Shown here piece by piece: positions 1-6,297 of a DNA stretch of 7,885 nt. The DNA is from Verrucomicrobiales bacterium. GTDB lineage: Bacteria; Verrucomicrobiota; Verrucomicrobiia; Verrucomicrobiales; SKLO01. Every line of letters starts with the position of its first letter. The first letter of the stretch is position 1. The stretch spans positions 1 to 7,885 of the forward strand of contig SKLO01000500.1 of assembly GCA_007123195.1 (NCBI GenBank), read 5' to 3'. A program made the position numbers and the translations under genes. The notes under the pieces are model-generated. The model did no database searches. It saw only the letters and a program-made list of their open reading frames with translations, and was not told the DNA's origin.

Positions 1-419
1 GCTGGGACCATCACAGCAACATTCACAGCGGCATCAGCCGTCTGGCCCCTGACCTTGACCGCGCCCTGGCGCGCCTGATCCGCGACCTCGACGATCGCGG
101 CATGCTGGAGGAAACCCTGGTTCTGGTCAGCACCGAGTTCGGCCGCACCCCGCGGATCAACGCCACCAACGGTCGCGACCACTGGCCGCGCGTCTTCAGC
201 GTCGCCCTCGCCGGTGGCGGTGTCCAGGGTGGAGCGGTTCACGGTGCATCGGATGCCCTCGGTGCCGATGTCGACAGCGATCCGGTCACCCCGGAGGACC
301 TTGCCAAGACCGTCTATCACCAGCTCGGAATCGACGCCACCAAACGCCTGATGGCCCCCGGCGACCGCCCGATCGACATCGTCCATGGTGGCCGGGTCGT
401 TCAGGAGATCCTCTCCTGA
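1..419 (+). CDS. DUF1501 family protein, C-terminal part (5' end outside window)
   Basis: The reading frame is open from the first full codon at position 3 to the TGA at 417-419, giving the last 138 residues of a longer protein; full family members usually have about 400-480 residues, so roughly two thirds is missing upstream. Visible family signatures are WDHH at the very start, the segment STEFGRTPRIN, then GRDHWP, and then the glycine-rich LAGGGVQGG with a following GASDALG. The end has the usual PEDLAKTVYHQLGID and GRVVQEIL. DUF1501 proteins belong to the alkaline phosphatase/sulfatase-like superfamily and are commonly exported by the Tat route; the His and Asp residues in the motifs above are plausible metal ligands, but no enzymatic activity is established for the family to my knowledge. 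In planctomycete-type genomes these genes typically sit beside DUF1549/DUF1553 genes, as here. Family assignment is firm; function is unknown. Confidence 0.93.
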   Translation, partial: WDHHSNIHSGISRLAPDLDRALARLIRDLDDRGMLEETLVLVSTEFGRTPRINATNGRDHWPRVFSVALAGGGVQGGAVHGASDALGADVDSDPVTPEDLAKTVYHQLGIDATKRLMAPGDRPIDIVHGGRVVQEILS

Positions 420-434
420 GTGCGGCCGGGCAGT

Positions 435-447
435 CGGGCAGCGCCCG
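435..447 (+). terminator. Small GC hairpin just after the DUF1501 stop
   Basis: CGGGC (435-439) and GCCCG (443-447) form a 5-bp stem with a 3-base AGC loop, 15 bases after the stop codon. There is no following T-tract, so it is not a classical intrinsic terminator. It could protect the 3' end of the transcript or be chance in GC-rich DNA. Confidence 0.2.
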
Positions 448-569
448 CTGATGCGGTGGTGACGACGGACGTCGGCGGCCATTGCCCGCCCAAGCTGATC
501 CGCTGTTCCACTGCATGGTTGCCGCCCGTATTCCCTGCTCAGCACCCAAGCCCGGCTTTCATCCCGTGG

Positions 570-598
570 CAGCCCCCCGGTTTTACCCTGGGGGGCTG
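570..598 (+). terminator. Strong C/G hairpin, possible terminator
   Basis: CAGCCCCCC (570-578) is the exact reverse complement of GGGGGGCTG (590-598). The 11-base loop can add two more G-C pairs with one bulged base (579-580 with 587-588). A stem this stable, placed about 150 bases after the DUF1501 stop and before the next gene, fits a transcription stop or an mRNA 3' end barrier. The following bases (TCCCGGGG) are not T-rich, so a classical Rho-independent terminator is not shown. Confidence 0.4.
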
Positions 599-625
599 TC
601 CCGGGGATGGAGGGGGAACCTTTGA

Positions 626-651
626 CTGCCATGGTAGAAACACCATGGCAG
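626..651. promoter_or_regulatory. Perfect 10-bp inverted repeat with 6-base spacer
   Basis: CTGCCATGGT (626-635) and ACCATGGCAG (642-651) are exact reverse complements around the spacer AGAAAC. Each arm also contains the self-complementary CCATGG. It lies 120 bases before the start of the PPC-domain gene and overlaps a TTGACT hexamer (622-627). Two readings are possible: a dyad operator bound by a dimeric regulator, or an RNA hairpin that ends or stabilises a transcript. The moderate GC of the arms compared with the surroundings makes chance less likely than for the GC-only hairpins nearby. No regulator gene is visible in the window. Confidence 0.4.
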
Positions 652-771
652 CCTCGTTTGAACCACTGACAAGGTCCGGTCCGGGAACCCGCCGCACCAC
701 CTGCCCGCCCACTGCGCCAACCCTCCCGCCGCGCCAGCCCTGCTTCCAGTCCCACTGATTCACAGTCCGTC

Positions 772-3201
772 ATGAATACCCGCTACCACCTCACGTTATC
801 CTGCTGCCTGGCGGCCGCCCTGCTTGTCCCTGTGATGGTGCAGGCGCAGCCGCGTCTGGACCGGGTGGACCCCGTGGGCTACCAGATGGCCGATGAAATC
901 CGCATCGGCCTCAGCGGCCAGGGTCTCGACCTGCTCAACGGCGTGCTGTTCCTGTCCGAAGGCTTCGAGTTGATCGACTGGGAGGAAATCGAGGAAAATC
1001 CCGATCGCAACGCCGTCGCCCGCGTCCGGGTGTCGCCCGATGTCAAACCCGGCATCCACTGGCTTCGGGTCCAGTCGCCGCACGGAGTTTCCACCCTGGA
1101 ACCGTTCGCCATCGGCGACTTCCCCATCATTGAAGAGGACAGCGAGAACAACAACAGCCCGGAGGAAGCCCAGCGAATCGAACTCAACCACACCGTCCAG
1201 GGGCGGGTGACGGCAGAGGATATGGACTATTACGTGGTCTCCCTGTCCAAGGGCCAGCGCGTCTCAATGGAACTCGAGGGCATCCGGCTGTCCACCTCGG
1301 GCGGCCGCGGCCAGATCTTCGATCCACGGATCGGCGTGTTCGACACTGAGGGCGAGGAGCTTGCCTTCTCGGCGTTCACCAGCCTGCTGCGGCAGGATCC
1401 CTACCTCATGTTTGAAGCCCCGGCCGACGGGGATTACATCATCGAGATCCGCGACTCCACGTTCCGCGGTCACAACCTTGGCAACTACCGCCTGCACGTG
1501 GGCGAGTATGTGAGGCCCGCCATCACCTTTCCGCTGGGCGCGCCCGCAGGCGAGGAGACCCTGTTCAGCTTCCTTGAAGAGGACGGCACCGTGCATGAGC
1601 AGACCGTCACCCTGACCGACTCGCCCGACGGGTTGTCCGAGGTGTTCCTGGACACCGATGGCCGGCGTCCCCAGGCCGGCAACCGGGTCCGTGTGTCCGA
1701 CCTGCGCAATGTCATGGCCGAGATGCCCAACTTCGAGCGCGAGCAGGCGACCGTGGTTTCCGGCGACCTGCCGGTGGCGCTCAACGGCATCCTCTCCGAA
1801 GAAGGGGCTTACGCCTGGTTCAAGATGGACCTGAAGGGCGGCACGAACCTGGAAATCAGCGTCCACGCCCGCCCGCTCGGTTCGCCGATCGACAGCTGGA
1901 TCTCGATTCACAACGCCGAGGGCGGACAGCTGGCAGAAAACGACGATGCCCGTTCCGGGCACCCGGATTCAAGGCTTGACTTCGAGGTGCCGGAGGACGG
2001 CGAGTATTACATCCGCATCTGGGACCAGCTGCGCCGCGGCGGCCCTACGTATGCCTACCGCATCGAAGTCGACGTGCAGCGACCCGGCATCACCCTGTCG
2101 AACCCGATGTTCACCAACAACAACAGCCACTACCGGCAGTTCCTGACCATTCCCCGTGGCGGCTACGGCGCGCTGCTGATGACCGTCAACCGCCGCCGTC
2201 TCGCCGACGAGGTCGAGTTTGTCATGCCCGACCTGCCGCCCGGCGTCGAGATCGTGTCACCGCCCGTGCCGCGCGGTCTCAACAGCTTCCCGCTGGTGCT
2301 GCACGCGTCCGAGGACGCGGACCTGACGGGGTGGTTCGCGCGCCTGGACCTGCGCTCCGTGGAGGAGGAGACCGCCGCGTTCGATGTCGCCTATCAGCAG
2401 CCGTTCGACTATGTCGCCGGCGCCCCAGGCTACACGGTGCATCACTCGATCAATGTCGACCGGGTGGCGGCGGCCATCACCGAGGCGCCCCCGTTCCGAC
2501 TGCAACTGGTGCAGCCGAGCGTTCCGCTGCTGCGCAACGGAGTGCTCAACATCGATGTCGAGATCGAGCGCGACGAGGACTACACCGCGCCGGTGAAACT
2601 GTTCATGCTGTGGCGTCCCAATGGCGTGTCCTCGCTGACCGAGTTGAACATCGGTGAAGGCCAGACCTCGGCCAGCTACGAGTTCAGCGCCAACGCCAAC
2701 GCGGCCGTCGGCGACTGGCAGTTGACCGTGCTGGCGGAAGCCGCCGCCTCCATCGGCAACCATTACGTCGCCGCCAAACCGATCACGCTCAGCGTGGCCG
2801 AGTCGTTCCTGACCGCCGCCGCTGAAATGACCGTGGTCGAGCAGGGTGGCAGCGGTGAGATCGTGTTTACCCTCGAGCGGGAGCGCGAGTTCGAGGGCGA
2901 CATCACCTTCAACATCATCAACGCGCCGAACGGCGTCGAGTTCGAGAAGGTCACCTTCAACGGCGAGGTCGACGAGGTGGCGGTGCCGTTCACCACGGCC
3001 GAGGAAACCTCGATCGGGCGCTACGGCTCGCTGTTCGTGCGGGCCGAGCTGCCGGCCGAGGGCGGAGTGATGATCCAGGAGATCGCCCGCGAGACCGTCC
3101 TGCGCGTCGACCGGCCGCGCCCGGGCCAGAGTGCCCAGGACAGTTCCGGCCCCCGCCTGTCAAGGCTGGAGCAGCTGCGGCAGGAAGCCGGCAACGAGTG
3201 A
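772..3201 (+). CDS. Secreted PPC-domain protein with Ig-like regions
   Basis: The 809-residue product starts with a signal peptide (Asn-Thr-Arg-Tyr, then a hydrophobic stretch, probable cleavage after VQA at residue 25), which supports the ATG at 772 even though no Shine-Dalgarno sequence precedes it. Residues about 27-116 resemble an IPT/TIG-like Ig domain ending in PGIHWLRVQSPHGVS. Two bacterial pre-peptidase C-terminal (PPC) beta-sandwich domains follow: about 118-243 (SENNNSPEEAQ, then DMDYYVVSLSKGQ, then DGDYIIEIRD) and about 334-435 (EGAYAWFKMDLKGG, then ENDDARSGHPDSRL, then DGEYYIRIWD). Residues 440-790 are beta-rich, Ig-like and acidic; the last 20 are polar and probably disordered. 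No protease, cytochrome or membrane anchor is seen, so this is likely a binding or structural partner at the cell surface or in the periplasm. PPC proteins of this layout commonly neighbour DUF1501 and DUF1549/DUF1553 genes. Specific function is unknown. Confidence 0.9.
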   Translation: MNTRYHLTLSCCLAAALLVPVMVQAQPRLDRVDPVGYQMADEIRIGLSGQGLDLLNGVLFLSEGFELIDWEEIEENPDRNAVARVRVSPDVKPGIHWLRVQSPHGVSTLEPFAIGDFPIIEEDSENNNSPEEAQRIELNHTVQGRVTAEDMDYYVVSLSKGQRVSMELEGIRLSTSGGRGQIFDPRIGVFDTEGEELAFSAFTSLLRQDPYLMFEAPADGDYIIEIRDSTFRGHNLGNYRLHVGEYVRPAITFPLGAPAGEETLFSFLEEDGTVHEQTVTLTDSPDGLSEVFLDTDGRRPQAGNRVRVSDLRNVMAEMPNFEREQATVVSGDLPVALNGILSEEGAYAWFKMDLKGGTNLEISVHARPLGSPIDSWISIHNAEGGQLAENDDARSGHPDSRLDFEVPEDGEYYIRIWDQLRRGGPTYAYRIEVDVQRPGITLSNPMFTNNNSHYRQFLTIPRGGYGALLMTVNRRRLADEVEFVMPDLPPGVEIVSPPVPRGLNSFPLVLHASEDADLTGWFARLDLRSVEEETAAFDVAYQQPFDYVAGAPGYTVHHSINVDRVAAAITEAPPFRLQLVQPSVPLLRNGVLNIDVEIERDEDYTAPVKLFMLWRPNGVSSLTELNIGEGQTSASYEFSANANAAVGDWQLTVLAEAAASIGNHYVAAKPITLSVAESFLTAAAEMTVVEQGGSGEIVFTLEREREFEGDITFNIINAPNGVEFEKVTFNGEVDEVAVPFTTAEETSIGRYGSLFVRAELPAEGGVMIQEIARETVLRVDRPRPGQSAQDSSGPRLSRLEQLRQEAGNE

Positions 3202-3241
3202 GTCGCCGGCCGACCGGGCCTGGCTGCGCCGACGCAGCTGC

Positions 3242-3260
3242 CAATTTTCAATTTTTCAAC
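3242..3260 (+). promoter_or_regulatory. AT-rich direct repeat in leader of the DUF1549/DUF1553 gene
   Basis: The 83-base spacer after the PPC gene is GC-rich except here, where CAATTTT (3242-3248) is followed directly by CAATTTTT (3249-3256) and CAAC. The block ends 24 bases before the ATG at 3285. It could be an unstructured ribosome-landing region (S1-type, without Shine-Dalgarno), or part of a promoter; no clear -35/-10 pair is visible. A GGAG at 3266-3269 is 15 bases from the ATG, too far for a standard ribosome binding site. Confidence 0.3.
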
Positions 3261-3284
3261 CAACCGGAGTTCCAGAATCAAATC

Positions 3285-6137
3285 ATGATCCAAGCCTTGC
3301 TACGACCCACGAGGACGCTGCTTGCGGGCATCACCGCCGGCTGCCTGAGCCTGCATGCGCTGCCCGCGGGCGCCGACGAGCAGCCCGCCGAAGCCGCCGC
3401 CGGCGTGGACTTCCATCGCGATGTCCAGCCCATTCTGGAGCAGCACTGCGTTTCCTGCCACCAGCCCGATGACGACCAGGGCGGCCTCATGCTGCACACC
3501 CGGGCCGCCATGTTGAAAGGCGGGGAATACGCCCCCGCGCTGGTGCCGGGTGACACCGACAAGAGCGAGTTGCTCGTCAGGGTCACCCTGCCGCACGACG
3601 ACCTCGACATCATGCCCCCACGCGGTCCCAAGCTCGACGAACACCAGGTTGGCATCCTGACCCAGTGGGTCCAGCAGGGCGCGCCCATGCCCGAGGACCT
3701 GGTGTTGCGGGAAGTGACCGAGGAGGACCTGCGACGCATCGCCGAGGTCGAGGAGAAGAAATCCCGCATCCGTAACCTGCATGTGTTCCCCCAGCACGTC
3801 CGCCTGTTGACCCAGCGCGACTTCCAGCAGGTGGTGGTGATGGCCACCCTCGACGACGACACCACGCTCGACGTCACTCGATTTGTCGACCTTCAGTTCG
3901 CCGACGATGGCATCGCGCAACTCGACGAGTGGACGGTCAAGCCTGTGAGCGACGGCTCGACCCGCCTCAAGGTGGTCTTTGCCGGGTTTGAACTCGAGGC
4001 CGCCGTGGACGTCGAGCGCGCCACCGAGGACCGTCCGATCAGCTATTACCTCGATGTCATGCCCGTGTTCATGCGGGAGAACTGCAACAGCGGCGGTTGC
4101 CATGGCGCCGCCCGCGGGCAGGACATGTTCATGCTCTCCCTGTTCGGCTATGACCCGGAGGGCGATCACCACCGGCTCACCCGCCAGATGGCCGGCCGCC
4201 GGCTCAACCTGGCCATGCCCGAGCGCAGCCTGTTGATCGAGAAATCGATCGAAGCCGTGCCCCACTCCGGCGGCAAGCTGTTCGACGAGAACAGCCATGC
4301 CTACGCCACCCTGGTCGAATGGATTGCCGACGGGGCGCCGAACGACACCGAAAACCACATCCCGGTCGAGCGCATCGAGATCATGCCCGATCAACTGGTG
4401 CTCGAGGGCAAGGGCGCCAGCCAACAGATCACCGTGCGCGCCCATTACAAGGACGGCAGCGACCGCGACATCACCCACCTGGCAGTGATGAGCAGCACCA
4501 ACGACACCTCGGCCACGGTCGACGACCAGGGCATGGTCCGCGCCGACAGCCGCGGCGAGGCGTTCATCCTCGCGCGCTTTGAATTCCACACCGTGGCCGC
4601 GCAGGTGCTCGTGATCCCCGACGACCTCGAATACCAGCGGCCCGAGCTGGTCGAGGTGAATTACATCGACGAACTGGTCAACGCCAAGCTGCACCGGCTG
4701 CGCATCCTGCCGTCCGAGCTGTGCTCGGACGAGGAATTCGTGCGCCGGGTTCACATCGACGTGCTGGGGGTCCTGCCCGAGCCGGAAACGGTGACCGCGT
4801 TCATTGAGAGCGACAGCCCGAACAAGCGCTCCGAGCTGGTCGACCAGTTGCTTGAGCGTCCTGAATTCAGCGAGCTGTGGGTGATGAAGTGGGCCGAGCT
4901 GCTGCAGATCCACAGTCGCGACAACGACCGCCGCTACTACGATGGCACCCTTCGCTACCACACCTGGCTGCGCGAGCAGTTCGAGCAGAACCGGCCAATC
5001 AACGAGATCGTCCGCGAACTGCTGGCGGCCGAGGGCACGACCTATGAGAACCCGGCCACGCTCTACTACGAGATGGAGCGGGACAACCTGCTGATCGCCG
5101 AGAACGTGGCCCAGGTGTTCATGGGCATGCGCATCCAGTGCGCCCAGTGTCACAACCACCCGTTCGACCGCTGGACCATGGACGACTACTACGGCTTCGC
5201 CGCTTTCTTCGCCCAGATCGGCCGCAAGGAGACCGACGACCCGCGCAACCGGGTCATCTTCAACCGCGGCGGCGGTGGCGTGCGCCATTTCCTGACCAAC
5301 CAGGATGTGGCCCCGAGGTTCCTCGGCGCCGAGGAACCGGAGATCGAACGCGGCGAGGACCGCCGCGCGGTGCTGGCCGAATGGCTGACCTCGGCGGAGA
5401 ACGAATTCTTCGCCCGCAACGTGGCCAACATCGTCTGGGCGCACCACCTGGGCATGGGCATCATCGAGCCCGTCGACGATGTGCGGATCAGCAATCCGCC
5501 GTCGAACCCCGAGTTGCTGGACGCCTTGTCCGAGCGCCTGGTGAGTTACGACTTCGACCTGCGGCAGCTGGTGCGCGACATCACGAATTCGCACACCTAC
5601 CAGCGCAGCACCCGGGCCAACGAAACCAACGCCCAGGACGAGCGCAACTTCGCCAAGGCAAGCATCCGCCGCATGCGGGCGGAGGTGTTGCTCGACGCCA
5701 TCGCCCAGGTGACCAACACCACCCTGAAGTTCCCGGGCATGCCCGATGGCGCGCGGGCAGTGCAGATCGCCGACGGCAACACCAGCAACTTCTTCCTCAA
5801 CACGTTCGGCCGCTCCAGCCGCGAGACCGTCTGTTCCTGCGAGGTGGAGGTGGAACCAAACCTTGCCCAGGCGCTGCACCTGCTGAATGGCGACACGGTA
5901 CACACCCGGGTGCGTCAGGGGGCGCTGGTCCAGCAGTTGATCCAGGAGGGACTCAGTGACGAAGAGATCATCTCCGACCTGTTCCTGCGCAGCTACGGCC
6001 GCCGGCCGAACCAGACCGAGGTCGATGCCCTGATGATCCACATCGAGACCGTGGATGAGGCCGAAGAGCGCCGGAATGTGCTCGAGGACGTCTTCTGGGC
6101 CCTGCTCAACAGCAAGGAATTCATGTTCAACCATTGA
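3285..6137 (+). CDS. PSCyt1-BIG2-PSCyt2(DUF1549)-PSD1(DUF1553) cytochrome-type protein
   Basis: I place the start at ATG 3285 (950 residues). The frame is open back to a GTG at 3198 that overlaps the preceding stop, but a signal peptide (RPTRTLLAGITAGC to LPAGA, cleavage near residue 30) begins right after 3285, while the 29 upstream residues look non-coding. Domains in order: a PSCyt1 planctomycete cytochrome c domain with CVSCH at 55-59 and the probable distal ligand in MPP (Met110); a middle region with a second cysteine motif, CNSGGCHG from residue 267, spaced CX4CH; a BIG2 Ig-like domain about 360-447; PSCyt2/DUF1549 about 459-648, with CAQCHNHPFD at 619-628; PSD1/DUF1553 about 691-945, with VNIVWAHH-type and NPPSNPELLD signatures and a CSC pair at 850-852 in RETVCSCE. 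Domain content and order match the family, so the gene looks intact. It is probably a periplasmic or surface c-type cytochrome; its reaction is unknown. It is likely co-transcribed with the PPC gene (83-base gap). Confidence 0.94.
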   Translation: MIQALLRPTRTLLAGITAGCLSLHALPAGADEQPAEAAAGVDFHRDVQPILEQHCVSCHQPDDDQGGLMLHTRAAMLKGGEYAPALVPGDTDKSELLVRVTLPHDDLDIMPPRGPKLDEHQVGILTQWVQQGAPMPEDLVLREVTEEDLRRIAEVEEKKSRIRNLHVFPQHVRLLTQRDFQQVVVMATLDDDTTLDVTRFVDLQFADDGIAQLDEWTVKPVSDGSTRLKVVFAGFELEAAVDVERATEDRPISYYLDVMPVFMRENCNSGGCHGAARGQDMFMLSLFGYDPEGDHHRLTRQMAGRRLNLAMPERSLLIEKSIEAVPHSGGKLFDENSHAYATLVEWIADGAPNDTENHIPVERIEIMPDQLVLEGKGASQQITVRAHYKDGSDRDITHLAVMSSTNDTSATVDDQGMVRADSRGEAFILARFEFHTVAAQVLVIPDDLEYQRPELVEVNYIDELVNAKLHRLRILPSELCSDEEFVRRVHIDVLGVLPEPETVTAFIESDSPNKRSELVDQLLERPEFSELWVMKWAELLQIHSRDNDRRYYDGTLRYHTWLREQFEQNRPINEIVRELLAAEGTTYENPATLYYEMERDNLLIAENVAQVFMGMRIQCAQCHNHPFDRWTMDDYYGFAAFFAQIGRKETDDPRNRVIFNRGGGGVRHFLTNQDVAPRFLGAEEPEIERGEDRRAVLAEWLTSAENEFFARNVANIVWAHHLGMGIIEPVDDVRISNPPSNPELLDALSERLVSYDFDLRQLVRDITNSHTYQRSTRANETNAQDERNFAKASIRRMRAEVLLDAIAQVTNTTLKFPGMPDGARAVQIADGNTSNFFLNTFGRSSRETVCSCEVEVEPNLAQALHLLNGDTVHTRVRQGALVQQLIQEGLSDEEIISDLFLRSYGRRPNQTEVDALMIHIETVDEAEERRNVLEDVFWALLNSKEFMFNH

Positions 6138-6167
6138 TTCATCCGCCGCCGGCCATCCGCGGTCCGT

Positions 6168-6190
6168 GGTCCTGACGGTTGGTCAGGGCC
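6168..6190 (+). terminator. 9-bp hairpin after the DUF1549/DUF1553 gene
   Basis: GGTCCTGAC (6168-6176) pairs with GTCAGGGCC (6182-6190) around the loop GGTTG, with one G-T wobble among nine pairs. It begins 31 bases after the stop codon. It has no T-tract, so it may be a weak or factor-dependent terminator, or an mRNA-stabilising element that lowers expression of the downstream gene. The rest of the 160-base spacer is very GC-rich with no other gene-like content. Confidence 0.4.
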
Positions 6191-6274
6191 CGGCCGCGCC
6201 TGGGCCTGCATCTGCTCCGGCTCGGGTGCGACGTCGCTCCCGCGGCGCGGCGCGTCGGCCACCGCGGCCGGCCG

Positions 6275-6297
6275 TCCCTCTCTGTTTCCTTTTGTTT
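6275..6297 (+). promoter_or_regulatory. Pyrimidine-rich, Shine-Dalgarno-free leader before the cytochrome-WD40 gene
   Basis: The 23 bases before the ATG at 6298 are almost all C and T, shifting to TTTCCTTTTGTTT next to the start, within otherwise very GC-rich DNA. No GGAG-like ribosome binding site is present. Such an unstructured leader fits Shine-Dalgarno-independent initiation and supports this ATG as the real start. Confidence 0.35.

Larger units (their letters stand above)
420..771. other. Non-coding intergenic region of 352 bases with hairpins
   Basis: This gap separates the DUF1501 gene from the PPC-domain gene. Open frames exist on both strands, but their translations are rich in Pro, Gly, Arg, Cys and Trp with no domain pattern, so I do not call a gene. 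The region holds three inverted repeats (435-447, 570-598, 626-651), listed separately. A TTGACT hexamer at 622-627 resembles a -35 box, but no acceptable -10 hexamer lies 16-18 bases downstream, so a promoter is not called. Given the gap's length, the downstream gene may have its own promoter between about 650 and 771; this is inference. Confidence 0.7.

Noticed and set aside
622..650. Sigma-70-type promoter with TTGACT at 622-627
   Set aside because: No reasonable -10 hexamer is found 16-18 bases downstream (the bases there read ATGGCA), and the motif overlaps the inverted repeat.
420..758. An open frame of 112 codons starting GTG directly after the DUF1501 stop, in the same frame, suggesting readthrough
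   Set aside because: The translation is Pro/Gly/Arg/Cys-rich without family features, the DUF1501 protein ends where the family normally ends, and the region contains hairpins.
1264..1962. A 232-codon minus-strand open frame inside the PPC gene
   Set aside because: It overlaps two recognisable PPC-domain regions on the plus strand and has typical shadow composition.
3285..3344. Lipoprotein signal for the DUF1549/DUF1553 protein at TAGC (Cys20)
   Set aside because: The -3 position is Thr rather than Leu, Val or Ile, and a normal cleavage site follows near residue 30.
5138..5959. A 273-codon plus-strand open frame in another frame of the DUF1549/DUF1553 gene
   Set aside because: The product is extremely Arg/Pro/Gly-rich and overlaps conserved PSCyt2 and PSD1 motifs in the true frame.
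3300..6134. A 944-codon open frame on the minus strand opposite the DUF1549/DUF1553 gene
   Set aside because: The plus strand encodes a clear multi-domain family protein over the same span. The minus translation is rich in Val, Leu, Gly, His and Ala with no domain pattern, as expected when GC-rich codons are read in reverse.
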